From assembly GCF_000173655.1 (NCBI RefSeq), contig NZ_ABZU01000013.1, positions 1 through 57,323 on the forward strand: 57,323 nucleotides of DNA. Direction: 5' to 3'. Below are positions 46,350 through 56,227 of the stretch, piece after piece; position 1 is the stretch's first letter, and each line of letters begins with the position of its first letter. The notes beneath the pieces are model-generated. The model saw nothing but the letters and a program-made list of their open reading frames with translations. It searched no databases and was not told where the DNA came from. Made by a program: the position numbers and the translations under genes. This stretch comes from Corynebacterium amycolatum SK46. Its GTDB lineage: Bacteria > Actinomycetota > Actinomycetes > Mycobacteriales > Mycobacteriaceae.

Positions 46350-47647
46350 TTAAGCGTCGTTAGCCGGATCGCCGTCTGTCCAGACACCGTCGACAATGTA
46401 GCCAGCGGCAAGGTTGGCAATTCGACGAGTCTCCGCGATACCTTCCGGGCTCGCGTCGTAACCGCACAGGTTGACGTGGCCAAGCTTACGTCCCGGACGC
46501 CAATCCTTCCCGTACCAGTGAATCTTTACCGATGGGAAGCGACGCCACACCTCCGCGAAGCGCTGAGCAATCGGCACATCCGAGGCCTCTTCGCCGCCAA
46601 GAGTATTGACCATCACTGTAACCGGCGCAGTCGGACGAGTGGACCCCAGAGGCAGATCAGCGACCGCACGCAGGTGCTGCTCAAACTGGCTGGTCTCACA
46701 GCCGTCCTGAGACCAATGGCCAGTGTTGTGTGGGCGCATAGCCAACTCGTTGACGAAAATCTCCGGATTGCCGTCGGCATCGACGGTCTCAAAAAGCTCG
46801 ACTGCCAGCGCACCGGTTACCCCCAACTCGGAAGCGATGGCCACGCTGAGCTTTTCGGCCGCGCTCGCAAGCTCGTCGGAAAGTCCCGGCGCCGGGCAGA
46901 TGGCCTCGACACAGATGCCGTCACGCTGCACGGACTCGAGGACCGGCCAGGCCTTGACCTCCCCCGACGGTGTGCGCGCACACATGGCCGACAGCTCGCG
47001 AACCAGCGCGACCTTCCGCTCGGCCATCAGCGGCACGTCTTTGCCCAACAGCTCGTCGACAAGCGTGCGCAGATTCTCGCGGTCCTCGGGAACCACACGC
47101 CGTGACCGTCGTAACCGCCACGGCGGGCCTTCAGGCAGACGGCGCCGTCAACGCGGTCGAAGAAAGTCTCGGCATCCTGGACGGACTCAATAGCAGCGTA
47201 GGCAGGTACCGGCGCGCCCAGTTCCTCCAGGCGCTGGCGCATCAGCAGCTTATCCTGCGCGTACAGCAACGCCGACGGCTGAGGCTGAACCGAGTAGCCC
47301 ATCTCGGTCAGCTTGTTGAGGAATTCGGTGGGAACGTGCTCATGGTCGAAAGTCACGGCCTGCGCACCGGCGACAGCGCGCTCAACGTCCTCCCAGACGT
47401 GGTAGTCGCCGATGATAACGTCCGCACACACCTGCGCCGCGGAAGCATCCGGGGAACCGGCGAGCAAACGGATGGACTGTCCCAGCTCAATGGCCTCAGT
47501 CTGCATCATGCGAGCCAGCTGACCGTCACCAATCACCGCCACAACCGGCACACCATCAGCATGCGCGGGATGCTGTGCAGCAGTTAGCGCTGCAGCGGAA
47601 TCAGAAGTGGAATTAGTGGAGTTTTCAGGGGTATCCGAAGCAATCAC
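46350..47647 (-). pseudogene. purK: purK, 5-(carboxyamino)imidazole ribonucleotide synthase, frameshifted
   Basis: PurK is split over two frames. The first part (from GTG at 47647) reads VPVVAVIGDGQLARMMQ and continues through CLKARRGGYDGHGVWFP; then the frame changes and the rest (EDRENLRTLVDELLGKDVPLMAERKV to the end at 46350) runs in a second frame. One extra C in the CCC at 47088-47090 would restore an intact protein of about 432 residues with the full ATP-grasp domain. The site is a homopolymer, so an assembly error is the main alternative to real loss. No other damage is seen. TACAAT lies 7 nt before the GTG. PurK uses ATP and bicarbonate to convert AIR to N5-CAIR. Confidence 0.88.
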
Positions 47648-47660
47648 ACCCCTGATTGTA
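47645..47660 (-). promoter_or_regulatory. Leaderless -10 for purK
   Basis: TACAAT (47660-47655) with a 7-nt spacer to GTG; this is the best-matching -10 of the set. Confidence 0.5.
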
Positions 47661-47677
47661 GGTTATGACCCAAAATT

Positions 47678-48139
47678 CTAAGTCAACCGGGAGACCAACT
47701 TAGCCACCTTGCGGGAGCTGGGAATATCTTCCACAGCCAGCGGCGGGCCGAAACTGCGGGTCTGCAGATACAGCACGCCGCCCTTGCGATTGACCGCACG
47801 CACCGAACGCAGATCAATCGAGACCATCTGCGGGCGCAGAATGCCACGGCGCAGAATAATTCGCCTATCAGTCAGTACAAACCGCTCCCCCAGCCAACTT
47901 AGTACCGGACGAACAACGCGCCAGAGAATAAGCCCCAGCCACGCGAAGAGCAGCAGCTGACGCACACCTTGTAAATCTCCCGGAGCAATCGCAGGGCCGT
48001 CGATAAAACCAATCAGCAACCAGCAGACGCCGGTGATAACCATGAGCTCCAAGAGCGGCCACACCAGCCGACCAAAGGTTGGATTAGTGTCCAGCAGAAT
48101 TGCCTCGCGCGTGTCCAACTCATCATCGGGAAAGGCCAT
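47678..48139 (-). CDS. PH-domain membrane protein (bPH2/YdbS-like)
   Basis: A 153-residue membrane protein with two helices (about 27-47 and 62-80), followed by a bacterial PH-like domain (bPH2, PF03703) with GERFVLTDRRIILRRGILRPQMVSIDLRSVRAV. The function of the family is unknown. The ATG follows GGAGG with a 9-nt spacer. It sits between birA and purK, 6 bp after birA, a usual corynebacterial order. Confidence 0.88.
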   Translation of the reverse strand: MAFPDDELDTREAILLDTNPTFGRLVWPLLELMVITGVCWLLIGFIDGPAIAPGDLQGVRQLLLFAWLGLILWRVVRPVLSWLGERFVLTDRRIILRRGILRPQMVSIDLRSVRAVNRKGGVLYLQTRSFGPPLAVEDIPSSRKVAKLVSRLT

Positions 48140-48145
48140 ACAACA

Positions 48146-49003
48146 CTACCTCCGCTCCGAATCAGTCTGCGAGGACGCATAGCCGCCGTCAGTGGCACGA
48201 ACATGGAACACGTCACCGGCCGCAACAAAGTGGCTTGTGCCAGCTTCATCGGTGACGATCAATTCGCCGTCGGCACACACACCAACCGCCTTGCCCACCA
48301 GCACGCGATCCCCCGATAACTCCACGCGCACGTTCGATCCGATGGTCGCGCACACCGCCTCGTAGTCCCGCAGCAGCTCAGCATCGCCCTTTCGCCACTG
48401 CGCTTGACGACGTCCCAGCACACGCAGCACACCAGCGGAGATGTCGTCGCGGTCGAGGTTTTCCGCTCCCGCCAGGTATAGCGAAATGGCGTGTGGCACC
48501 GGCAACTCATCTTCCTGCAGAGAAACGTTGATGCCGATTCCCGGAATGAGAGTTGGCGGTGTCAGCGACGCGGCCTCCACCAGAATTCCGCAGAGCTTAC
48601 GACCGTCAACCAGGACATCGTTCGGCCACTTCAGGGAAACGCGTTCAGGCGCAAGACCCGCAACTTCCACGACAGCATCGACAACTGCGAGGCCCGCAAC
48701 TAACGGCAACAGACCCAGTTGCTCCGGTGCGAGCCCTTCCGGGCGCAGCAGCGCGCTGAGTGCAATGGACGCACCCTTCGGGGCCGTCCAACTACGACTC
48801 AGTCGACCGCGACCTGCGGTCTGCTCCGAGGCGATGAGCGCACTGAGGTCTGTCACCTGCCCCAGTGCCGCCTGCTTCCGAAGATCGGCATTGGTCGAAC
48901 CAGTGGTTTCGACAACCTCAATGGAACTCCAGCCCAGCGCGGCTGCGCGTACACGCGTGGCATCAAGAGGCTTGCGGGAAGCAACAATTCTGGGGTCGGT
49001 CAT
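48146..49003 (-). CDS. birA: Biotin-[acetyl-CoA-carboxylase] ligase
   Basis: A 285-residue monofunctional biotin protein ligase. Catalytic motifs: TTGSTNADL, the biotin-binding loop in variant form [12 protein letters not shown] (the usual GRGRxGR has Ser here), [21 protein letters not shown], and the C-terminal SH3-like domain. There is no N-terminal DNA-binding domain, so it is not a repressor. It biotinylates the carboxylase alpha subunit that works with DtsR1/DtsR2. It is divergent from dtsR1, 126 bp apart; TAGACT lies 7 nt before the ATG. Confidence 0.95.
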   Translation of the reverse strand: MTDPRIVASRKPLDATRVRAAALGWSSIEVVETTGSTNADLRKQAALGQVTDLSALIASEQTAGRGRLSRSWTAPKGASIALSALLRPEGLAPEQLGLLPLVAGLAVVDAVVEVAGLAPERVSLKWPNDVLVDGRKLCGILVEAASLTPPTLIPGIGINVSLQEDELPVPHAISLYLAGAENLDRDDISAGVLRVLGRRQAQWRKGDAELLRDYEAVCATIGSNVRVELSGDRVLVGKAVGVCADGELIVTDEAGTSHFVAAGDVFHVRATDGGYASSQTDSERR

Positions 49004-49016
49004 GCACAGCAGTCTA
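49003..49016 (-). promoter_or_regulatory. Leaderless -10 for birA
   Basis: TAGACT (49016-49011) with a 7-nt spacer to ATG. Confidence 0.45.
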
Positions 49017-49116
49017 GCGCCATGGCCGGATTCACTGAGTCGTGGCCGTTCTCAAGGGCTCGACAGCGTGAGAATCATCACAGCTCGCCTGCTTTACTAT
49101 TTTCCTTCTCAAACAC

Positions 49117-49130
49117 TACATTCCATAACA
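49117..49130 (+). promoter_or_regulatory. Leaderless -10 for dtsR1
   Basis: TACATT (49117-49122) with a 7-nt spacer to ATG. Confidence 0.45.
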
Positions 49131-50770
49131 TGACTATTTCCTCACGTTTGGCGGCGGAGCAACACACCACCGCTTTTCTCAATGAAGACCTTCTACGCCG
49201 ACGCACTGCTGCACTGACTCCAATGGGGTCGCGAGGCTACGACAAGCTCAAACTGACTGAGCGCATGAATGCCCGCGAGCGCATTGACTATCTGCTGGAC
49301 GAAGGATCTTTTGTCGAATTCGATGCGCTAGCCCGCCACCGCACTACCGCATTTGGAATGGAAGCCAAACGTCCCGTGACCGACGGAATTATCACCGGCT
49401 GGGGAACCATAGACGGCCGTGAGGTCTGCATCTTCTCTCAAGACGGCACAATCTTCGGTGGTGCACTCGGAGAGGTCTACGGCGAAAAGATGGTCAAGAT
49501 TCAGGAGCTTGCCATCACTACCGGCCGCCCCCTTATCGGCATGTACGAAGGTGCCGGCGCCCGCATCCAAGATGGCGCAGTCTCACTGGACTTTATTGCC
49601 CAGACGTTCCACCACAACGTTCGCGCCAGCGGCGTCATTCCGCAGATTTCAGTCATTTTTGGTGCCTGTGCGGGCGGAAATGCCTACTCCCCAGCGCTGA
49701 CGGACTTCGTTGTCATGGTGGAGGAAAGCTCCCGTATGTTCGTCACCGGCCCTGACGTAATTGAAACAGTCACTGGCGAAAAAATCAGCCAGCACGAGCT
49801 CGGCGGCGCCGACACTCATATGGAGATCGCCGGAAACTCCCACTACACCGCCACTAGCGAGCAGGATGGACTCGACTGGGTCTGCGATTTGCTCGACTAC
49901 CTCCCCAACAACACAACTTCCCCCGCGCCCAGCTGGGCTTCCGATGCCAGTGACGAAATCACCGACACCGATCGCACCCTTGACAGCCTGATTCCCGACA
50001 GCCCATCCACGCCGTACGACGTACATGAAGTTATCTACACGCTTTGCGACGATGCGGAGTTCCTGGAAATCCAGGAAAACCGGGCAGCCAATGTCGTGAT
50101 TGGCCTTGGCCGTCTCAACGGTCAATCTGTTGGGTTTGTCGCTAATCAGCCCATGGAATTTGCGGGCTGCCTAGATATCGATGCAGCGGAGAAGGCTGCT
50201 CGATTCGTCCGAACCTGCGATTGTTTCAACATTCCACTTGTCTTTCTCGTAGACGTACCGGGCTTTCTCCCCGGTTCGAATCAAGAACACCAGGGAATTC
50301 TGCGCCGTGGCGCCAAATTGCTCTATGCGTATGCAGAAGCAACCGTTCCTAAAATCACCGTCACCATGCGCAAAGCCTATGGCGGCGCGTATTGCGTGAT
50401 GGGATCAAAGGGGCTCGGCGCGGATGTAAATCTGGCTTGGCCGACGGCACAGATCGCCGTGATGGGCGCCTCTGGTGCAGTACGCTTCCTCCACCGCGGC
50501 GAGATTCGAACCGCCACCGAAGCAGCTCTCGCAGCAAACCCAGCGGCCGATCGATTTGGCACTCCCGAGAGTGTGAAAGAACTCATTGCTGAACTGGAAA
50601 TGGGGTACGAGCAACACATGCTCACGCCTTATCGTGCCGCCGAACGGGGGTTAATTGATGAAGTCATCCTCCCCTCCGAGACACGAACTCGGGTGATAAA
50701 AAATCTGCGCCTGCTAACTTCAAAGAAAGTACCGTGGCCTGCGCGCAAGCACGGCAATATTCCGCTGTGA
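49130..50770 (+). CDS. dtsR1: Acyl-CoA carboxylase beta subunit, DtsR1/AccD1-like
   Basis: A 546-residue carboxyltransferase beta subunit. It shares with C. glutamicum DtsR1 (AccD1) the MTISS start, [41 protein letters not shown] and the PARKHGN end, and lies next to birA as DtsR1 does. It would transfer carboxyl from biotin to acetyl- or propionyl-CoA. Two oxyanion-loop glycine motifs (GACAGGNAY and GSKGLGAD) are intact. The segment [10 protein letters not shown] of paralogues reads [10 protein letters not shown] here, and the C-terminal third is more divergent. Codon use is less biased than in dtsR2. The ATG at 49130 is supported by TACATT 7 nt upstream; a longer frame runs into birA. Confidence 0.88.
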   Translation: MTISSRLAAEQHTTAFLNEDLLRRRTAALTPMGSRGYDKLKLTERMNARERIDYLLDEGSFVEFDALARHRTTAFGMEAKRPVTDGIITGWGTIDGREVCIFSQDGTIFGGALGEVYGEKMVKIQELAITTGRPLIGMYEGAGARIQDGAVSLDFIAQTFHHNVRASGVIPQISVIFGACAGGNAYSPALTDFVVMVEESSRMFVTGPDVIETVTGEKISQHELGGADTHMEIAGNSHYTATSEQDGLDWVCDLLDYLPNNTTSPAPSWASDASDEITDTDRTLDSLIPDSPSTPYDVHEVIYTLCDDAEFLEIQENRAANVVIGLGRLNGQSVGFVANQPMEFAGCLDIDAAEKAARFVRTCDCFNIPLVFLVDVPGFLPGSNQEHQGILRRGAKLLYAYAEATVPKITVTMRKAYGGAYCVMGSKGLGADVNLAWPTAQIAVMGASGAVRFLHRGEIRTATEAALAANPAADRFGTPESVKELIAELEMGYEQHMLTPYRAAERGLIDEVILPSETRTRVIKNLRLLTSKKVPWPARKHGNIPL

Positions 50771-50862
50771 GAGCAGGCTTTTTGCTGTACGACGAGCTAG
50801 TCATTACCCCTACTTTTGTTAACAGCGATTGCCCCCAACTACCTCCCCCCGTTTTCGAAACG

Positions 50863-50876
50863 TAAACTAGTTGGCA
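50863..50876 (+). promoter_or_regulatory. Leaderless -10 for dtsR2
   Basis: TAAACT (50863-50868) with a 7-nt spacer to ATG. Confidence 0.5.
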
Positions 50877-52504
50877 TGACGACTGCCGCAAATACATCAA
50901 CCGGTGAAACCCCGGATTTGACCACTACTGCTGGAAAACTGGCCGATCTGCGAGCCCGCCTCGCAGAAACCCAGGCCCCAATGGGCCAGGCCGGTATTGA
51001 CCGCGTCCACGACAAGGGCAAGATGACCGCTCGTGAGCGCATCGAGTTCCTCTTGGACGAGGGCTCGTTCGTGGAGGTTGACGCTCTCGCACGTCACCGC
51101 TCCAAGAACTTCGGCCTCGACGCCAAGCGCCCTGTGACTGACGGTGTTGTAACAGGCTACGGCACCATCGATGGCCGCCAGGTCTGTGTCTTCTCGCAGG
51201 ACGGCGCCATCTTCGGTGGCGCGCTCGGTGAAGTCTACGGTGAAAAGATTGTCAAGATCATGGATCTGGCCTTCAAGACCGGTGTCCCAATTATCGGCAT
51301 CAACGAGGGTGCGGGCGCCCGCATCCAGGAGGGCGTTGTGTCCCTCGGCCTCTACTCCCAGATCTTCTTCCGAAACACCCAGGCTTCTGGCGTTATCCCA
51401 CAGATCTCCCTGATTATGGGAGCCTGCGCTGGTGGCCACGTCTACTCCCCGGCTCTGACCGACTTCATTGTCATGGTCGATGGCACTTCCAAAATGTTCA
51501 TCACCGGCCCGGACGTTATTAAGACCGTCACTGGCGAAGAGGTCACACAGGAAGAACTGGGTGGCGCTGGTACTCACATGAGCACCTCAGGTACTTCGCA
51601 CTACACCGCTGCTGATGACGAAGACGCTCTGACTTTCGTTCAAGAATTGGTCAGCTACCTGCCGTCCAACAACCGCGCTGAGGCTCCTCGCATGGAGGCT
51701 GAGCCGTTCGAGGGCGCCATCGCTGACAACATCACTGAGTCTGATCTCGAGCTCGACACGCTGATTCCGGACTCCCCCAACCAGCCGTACGACATCAAGG
51801 ACGTCATCACCCGTCTGGTCGACGACGAGGACTTCCTGGAGATTCAGGAGGACTACGCACAGAACGTGGTCATCGGCTTCGGTCGCGTCGAGGGTCGCTC
51901 GGTCGGTTTCGTCGCCAACCAGCCGATTCAGTTCGCTGGCTGCCTCGATATCAAGGCATCCGAGAAGGCGGCTCGCTTCGTCCGCACCTGTGACGCCTTC
52001 AACATTCCGATCATCATGCTGGTTGACGTTCCAGGCTTCCTGCCGGGCACCAACCAAGAGTTCGACGGCATCATCCGCCGTGGCGCCAAGCTGCTGTACG
52101 CGTACGCTGAGGCAACCGTTCCGAAGATCACGGTCATCACCCGTAAGGCTTACGGCGGAGCTTACTGTGTGATGGGCTCCAAGGACATGGGCGCTGACAT
52201 CAACCTGGCATGGCCTACCGCTCAGATTGCGGTCATGGGTGCTTCCGGCGCTGTCGGCTTCATCTACCGCAAGGAGCTCAAGGCCGCTGCGGCCGAGGGC
52301 AAGGATGTCGTCGCACTGCAGAAGGAGTACGAGGCAGAGTACGAGGCCACTCTGGTCAACCCGTACATGGCTGCTGAGCGCGGCTTCATCGACGCCGTTA
52401 TCCCGCCGAGCGAGACCCGTGGCCAAATCATCGAGGGTCTGCGTCTGCTGGATCGCAAGGTTGTTAACGTACCCGCCAAGAAGCATGGGAACATTCCGCT
52501 GTGA
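50876..52504 (+). CDS. dtsR2: Acyl-CoA carboxylase beta subunit, DtsR2/AccD5-like
   Basis: A 542-residue carboxyltransferase beta subunit, about 60% similar by eye to its upstream neighbour. [23 protein letters not shown] and [15 protein letters not shown] are AccD5-type motifs (propionyl/acyl-CoA carboxylase). It has strong codon bias, so it is probably the more highly expressed of the pair. It works with a biotinylated alpha subunit (AccBC/AccA3 type) that is not in the window, and with AccE, whose gene overlaps its stop codon by 3 nt. TAAACT lies 7 nt before the ATG at 50876. Confidence 0.93.
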   Translation: MTTAANTSTGETPDLTTTAGKLADLRARLAETQAPMGQAGIDRVHDKGKMTARERIEFLLDEGSFVEVDALARHRSKNFGLDAKRPVTDGVVTGYGTIDGRQVCVFSQDGAIFGGALGEVYGEKIVKIMDLAFKTGVPIIGINEGAGARIQEGVVSLGLYSQIFFRNTQASGVIPQISLIMGACAGGHVYSPALTDFIVMVDGTSKMFITGPDVIKTVTGEEVTQEELGGAGTHMSTSGTSHYTAADDEDALTFVQELVSYLPSNNRAEAPRMEAEPFEGAIADNITESDLELDTLIPDSPNQPYDIKDVITRLVDDEDFLEIQEDYAQNVVIGFGRVEGRSVGFVANQPIQFAGCLDIKASEKAARFVRTCDAFNIPIIMLVDVPGFLPGTNQEFDGIIRRGAKLLYAYAEATVPKITVITRKAYGGAYCVMGSKDMGADINLAWPTAQIAVMGASGAVGFIYRKELKAAAAEGKDVVALQKEYEAEYEATLVNPYMAAERGFIDAVIPPSETRGQIIEGLRLLDRKVVNVPAKKHGNIPL

Positions 52505-52761
52505 CCGATTCCACGAACACCCCAGCAACCGAAGGCAAGGATGCCGCTGCAGCCCCGGCTGCACCGTTCATGTCCGTTCTCAAGGGCAACCCGTCTGACG
52601 CTGAAACCGCCACGCTCGCGCTTTTGTTCGCAGGTATGGCAGCAGCCGGCGGCGCCTCAGAGGATCGTGGTCCCCGCAACGACTGGGGTCGGCTGGAAGA
52701 GGGCTTCAACCAGCCGCACCAGTACGTGCCGGGCACGTTCCGCAACGTCCATTTCTACTAG
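52501..52761 (+). CDS. accE: Acyl-CoA carboxylase epsilon subunit
   Basis: An 86-residue small subunit. An Ala/Asp-rich tail (1-22) precedes the epsilon motif: [22 protein letters not shown], then NDWGRL near residue 60. The epsilon subunit holds the alpha and beta subunits together and stimulates activity in actinobacterial carboxylases. The GTG start overlaps the TGA of dtsR2 (GTGA), so translation is coupled. In related genomes maf follows directly; here an ABC importer and a regulator gene pair lie between. Confidence 0.9.
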   Translation: MTDSTNTPATEGKDAAAAPAAPFMSVLKGNPSDAETATLALLFAGMAAAGGASEDRGPRNDWGRLEEGFNQPHQYVPGTFRNVHFY

Positions 52762-52822
52762 TACAGCTACTGCTTACCGCGTAGTCGTTACCGTACGCTA
52801 GCTGCGCCAATCTGCTAGTGCG

Positions 52823-52858
52823 AAGCGCCATCATCGGGTTTTCCGATGGTGGCGCTTT
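52823..52858 (+). terminator. Terminator of dtsR2-accE
   Basis: AAGCGCCATCATCGG pairs with CCGATGGTGGCGCTT around GTTTT; a short TTTAAT follows. Confidence 0.85.
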
Positions 52859-52870
52859 AATCGTCAACGC

Positions 52871-52885
52871 TAGTATTTAAGGCTA
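52871..52885 (+). promoter_or_regulatory. Leaderless -10 for the ABC importer operon
   Basis: TAGTAT (52871-52876) with an 8-nt spacer to ATG. No Fur/DtxR-like iron box or cobalamin riboswitch is seen upstream. Confidence 0.4.
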
Positions 52886-53790
52886 TGAACACTAAGTCAC
52901 TTTCCGCTGGATTATGCGCACTGATACTGTTCCTCGTCGGCTGTGCTCCCACCGACGATGCCGCCGAAACCCCCTCGGATAAATCGGCTGGAGGTTCGGG
53001 AAGCGTCGCTAAGCGAATCGTCTCTCTGTCCCCCACTGCTACCGAGACGCTCTATGAGATTGGCGCGGGCGACCAAGTTGTTGCTGTCGACTCGTTTTCC
53101 GACGTCCCGGAGAACGCTCCACGCCGTGACTTCAGTGGCTTTACCCCCAACCCAGAAGCCGTGATTGCAGAAGATCCGGATTTGGTGATTGCCAGCGTCG
53201 ATGCCAACGGCTTGGGCGCGGCACTGGATGCTGTCGACATTGAGTTGCTGCTCCTTCCCGCTGCCACAACTTTTGAGCAGGCATACGACCAGATTGAGCA
53301 GGTTGGTGAGAGTACCGGCCATGCGGATGATGCGCAGAAACTGGTTGGCCGAATGAAGAAAGAGATTGAGGCCACTGTCGACAGTGTTGACCCGGAGATT
53401 CGGGATGCGGGGCTGAGTTACTTCCACGAAGCGGATTCGACGCTATACAGCGCCGGCGATGCCACGTTCATCGGACAAGCGTACTCGTTATTTGGCCTGA
53501 AATCCGTCGCTGGGCCGGGTGATGATTATCCGCAGCTGACAAATGAGGCAATTATTCAGGCAAACCCGGATTTCATTTTCCTAGCCGACCATGGTGATGC
53601 CGGCGGCGTGACTGAGGAAGACGTTGCCTCTCGACCTGGCTGGAACGAGATTGCTGCGGTAAAGAACAAGCAGATCATTCCGCTGGATCCGAATCTAGCC
53701 AGCCGTTGGGGTCCGCGGCTTCCACAGCTTATCCAGGACATTGCCGAGGCGTTGAAGTCGTACCAGCAGGTGCCGGCCCCGGCTCAGTAG
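52885..53790 (+). CDS. ABC transporter substrate-binding lipoprotein (cobalamin/siderophore type)
   Basis: A 301-residue lipoprotein of the BtuF/FepB class (TroA-like fold). Residues 1-20 are a lipoprotein signal peptide with lipobox LVGC (Cys20). The mature part has RIVSLSPTATETLYEIGAGDQVVAVDSFSD, typical of BtuF-like proteins, and PEAVIAEDPDLVIAS. It would deliver cobalamin or an iron-siderophore to the permease encoded downstream; the ligand is not settled by sequence, though the LSPTATE start favours the BtuF branch. It is the first gene of a three-gene operon. The stop codon lies in a CAGTAGCGA repeat. Confidence 0.9.
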   Translation: MNTKSLSAGLCALILFLVGCAPTDDAAETPSDKSAGGSGSVAKRIVSLSPTATETLYEIGAGDQVVAVDSFSDVPENAPRRDFSGFTPNPEAVIAEDPDLVIASVDANGLGAALDAVDIELLLLPAATTFEQAYDQIEQVGESTGHADDAQKLVGRMKKEIEATVDSVDPEIRDAGLSYFHEADSTLYSAGDATFIGQAYSLFGLKSVAGPGDDYPQLTNEAIIQANPDFIFLADHGDAGGVTEEDVASRPGWNEIAAVKNKQIIPLDPNLASRWGPRLPQLIQDIAEALKSYQQVPAPAQ

Positions 53791-53826
53791 CGACACTTTA
53801 GAGTCACAGTAGCGACCCAGTAGCGA
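53785..53826. repeat. Three CAGTAGCGA direct repeats
   Basis: CAGTAGCGA occurs at 53785, 53807 and 53818 (first two extend to CAGTAGCGAC). The first includes the stop codon of the binding-protein gene; the last abuts the start of the permease gene. Confidence 0.7.
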
Positions 53827-53830
53827 GAAA

Positions 53831-54859
53831 TTGTTGTCATTCATTCCCAAAGGCACCGTGCCTATTGTCCTTACCGCAATTGCCTTAGCGGCAACACTTG
53901 TGCTGGGTGTGTTCATCGGTGCCGCGCCCCTGCCGATAGCGGGTGTCTTTCACGCGCTCTCTGGTGGCCTCATCGGCGGGGATGCGGCTGCGCTGACTGC
54001 TCGGCAGTCGGCAATCCTCTTTAATGTGAGACTTCCCCGCGTAGTGATGGCTGCACTAGTCGGCGCGGCGCTGGCCACAGCCGGTGCCGCTTACCAAGCT
54101 GTGTTCCGCAATCCACTGGCGGACCCATACCTTCTCGGCATCTCTTCCGGAGCCTCCCTGACAGTGACGGTCGCAATCCTCTTCGGCGTGGCTGCCGCAG
54201 CAATCCCGTTGGTCGGCTTCCTCGGAGGCGTTCTCGCAGTAGCGGTCACTTACGTTGCAGGCACATCGCTCGGTGACCGTTCCTCCCCAGTTACTGTCAT
54301 CTTGGCAGGTGTGGCGGTAGCTGCCTTTGCCAACGCTATGCAGCAGTTTCTACTGCAGCGCAACGAAGATTCCCTCCGACAGGTATACGGCTGGATGCTC
54401 GGTCAACTCGGTACCGCGACGTGGAAATCCGTACTTACAGTGGCACTACCGATTGCACTGGGCGTGTGTGTCATCGTCGCGTCGTCACGCAGCCTTGATG
54501 TGCTGAGCGTCGGGGATTCCGAGGCGGCGTCGCTCGGGCTGAATGTGGAGCTTGTGCGCGTGGCGATGGTCTGCGCTGCCACTCTGATTACCGCCGCTGC
54601 GGTGAGCGTGTCCGGACTGATCGGTTTTGTGGGAATCATCGTGCCACACACTTTGCGGCTTCTCGTCGGCCCCGGGCACCGACTATTGCTGCCCCTAGTC
54701 GTTCTTGTCGGCGCGATGTTCCTACAGCTAGCGGACATCGTCGGCCGAACTGTACTGGCCCCCGCCGAGGTTCCGGTAGGCGTCGTTACGGCTGCAATTG
54801 GTGGACCGTTTTTCCTCTTTCTACTGCGCCGATATGGCAAGTCGAGGGGACGCTCATGA
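53831..54859 (+). CDS. FecCD-family ABC importer permease
   Basis: A 342-residue permease of the FecCD/BtuC family with about ten helices. Family motifs: RLPRVVMAALVGAALATAGAAYQAVFRNPLADPYLLGISSGAS, and the C-terminal GLIGFVGIIVPHTLRLLVGP (coupling helix region). It forms the channel for the ligand brought by the upstream lipoprotein; it probably homodimerises. The start is TTG (53831 or 53834), behind GCGAGA. The downstream ATPase ATG overlaps its stop codon (ATGA). Confidence 0.92.
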   Translation: MLSFIPKGTVPIVLTAIALAATLVLGVFIGAAPLPIAGVFHALSGGLIGGDAAALTARQSAILFNVRLPRVVMAALVGAALATAGAAYQAVFRNPLADPYLLGISSGASLTVTVAILFGVAAAAIPLVGFLGGVLAVAVTYVAGTSLGDRSSPVTVILAGVAVAAFANAMQQFLLQRNEDSLRQVYGWMLGQLGTATWKSVLTVALPIALGVCVIVASSRSLDVLSVGDSEAASLGLNVELVRVAMVCAATLITAAAVSVSGLIGFVGIIVPHTLRLLVGPGHRLLLPLVVLVGAMFLQLADIVGRTVLAPAEVPVGVVTAAIGGPFFLFLLRRYGKSRGRS

Positions 54860-55647
54860 CACTTTTGCTGAACTGTCAGCACGTCGAATTCCGCTACCCC
54901 GGCGCCGACGACCCATCGCTGCGAGACATTTCGCTGTCGGCCCACAAGGGCGAGTGGCTAAGCCTTATCGGCCCGAACGGTTGCGGCAAATCCACCCTGC
55001 TGCACTGCATCGCCGGGCTCAACCGTTGCCGTGGTGATATCGAGATTGCGGGTATTCGCCCGCGAAATACTCCACGCCGCAAGCTCGCTCAAAGAGTCGC
55101 GCTCATGCCACAACGCCCAATCATCCCGGAGGGGCTACGAATCCGCGACTACATCGCTCTCGGTCGCACTCCGTATCGCGGTCGCGACGGCGGGGTCGTC
55201 GACGCAGTGATGGCTCGTCTGAATCTCGCGACTTATGCGCAGCGCACGCTTAACGACGTCTCGGGCGGCGAACTCCAACGAGTAGTATTGGCACGTGCTC
55301 TGGCGCAGGAACCTGAGGTTCTACTTCTCGATGAACCCACTTCCGCCCTGGATATCGGCATGGCGCAACAGGTGATGGAACTGGTCGACGATATCCGCCA
55401 CGAATCCGGGTTGACTGTTATTGCGGCTGTGCACGATCTGACCTTGGCCGGCCAGTACAGCGACCGCATTGCGCTATTGGCCACCGGCCAGTTGGTGTGC
55501 TCTGGCACCCCTGGTGAAGTTCTGACAGAAGCCATAATCGAGGAGGTATACGGCGCAACGGTGCAGGTAACAGAAATGGGCGCTCCGGCTGTGATTCCGC
55601 AACGCCCATCGTGGCAGGGACCGGTGCAAGGCCGCGATCGCACCTAA
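54856..55647 (+). CDS. FecE/BtuD-type ABC importer ATPase
   Basis: A 263-residue ATPase that powers the importer. Walker A GPNGCGKST (about 37-45), the Q loop near QRPIIPEG, signature VSGGELQRV, Walker B LLLDEPTSALD and the switch His in AAVHD are all present. Translation is coupled to that of the permease (4-nt overlap). The unit lacks a visible terminator before the convergent membrane-protein gene. Confidence 0.93.
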   Translation: MTLLLNCQHVEFRYPGADDPSLRDISLSAHKGEWLSLIGPNGCGKSTLLHCIAGLNRCRGDIEIAGIRPRNTPRRKLAQRVALMPQRPIIPEGLRIRDYIALGRTPYRGRDGGVVDAVMARLNLATYAQRTLNDVSGGELQRVVLARALAQEPEVLLLDEPTSALDIGMAQQVMELVDDIRHESGLTVIAAVHDLTLAGQYSDRIALLATGQLVCSGTPGEVLTEAIIEEVYGATVQVTEMGAPAVIPQRPSWQGPVQGRDRT

Positions 55648-55682
55648 TACAGGTCCGGTCCACCTAGTACTGGTCAGTTCTT

Positions 55683-56225
55683 CTAGGCCTGACCACCTGC
55701 AGCATCTCCGTCACACTCATCATCGAGCTCACGATCGAGACGGCGCTGATCGCGGTTACGAGCTGCTGGCCACACCACTTTGAACAGGAAATAGACAAAA
55801 GCCAGGCCAACAACAGCGCCTCCCACAGCGCCAGCGATGGACCCCCACGTTTCCGATAGTGCCCCGCCAGCGCTTGCCTCAGAGAGCATTTGCACTCTGA
55901 TAAAACCAATCAGCCACAGTCCAATGACGACTACGACTGCGGCAATCTCGCCTCTTGTAAGACCATTAATTTTCGGCATTGGCACTTGACGTCTTAACCA
56001 CCGCTGCGAAAACAGGAGTCCTACCAGCGGCATCAAGATGATTGCCACCGTCACGCCCACCATCTTCGGCTCTGGAATGAGCCAAATCAGTACAGTTGCA
56101 AGCACGTAGTTCGCCCACATCGTCATAGTGAACCCGTAGGTGTAGGACTTATGCAGCAACATCCGCTGATACTCATCGTCCACCGTCGCATCGCTGTGTT
56201 CAATAACGACATCTGCGTAGGACAT
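55683..56225 (-). CDS. Four-helix membrane protein of unknown function
   Basis: A 180-residue protein I do not assign to a named family. Four hydrophobic segments are visible at about 32-50, 56-72, 91-108 and 125-150. The N-terminus (SYADVVIEHSDATVDDEYQRM) is soluble; the C-terminus is charged (RRLDRELDDECDGD). It starts 2 bp after the stop codon of the XRE regulator gene and is clearly co-transcribed with it. Pairs of a small XRE regulator and such a membrane protein occur widely in Gram-positive bacteria, usually with unknown role. Confidence 0.75.
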   Translation of the reverse strand: MSYADVVIEHSDATVDDEYQRMLLHKSYTYGFTMTMWANYVLATVLIWLIPEPKMVGVTVAIILMPLVGLLFSQRWLRRQVPMPKINGLTRGEIAAVVVVIGLWLIGFIRVQMLSEASAGGALSETWGSIAGAVGGAVVGLAFVYFLFKVVWPAARNRDQRRLDRELDDECDGDAAGGQA

Positions 56226-56227
56226 TG

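Noticed and set aside
51587..52564. Long antisense frame over dtsR2 and accE
   Set aside because: Leu/Val/Asp-rich shadow created by the codon bias of dtsR2.
52762..52884. Cobalamin riboswitch or iron box before the importer operon
   Set aside because: The gap is taken up by the accE terminator; there is no B12 box and no DtxR-like palindrome.
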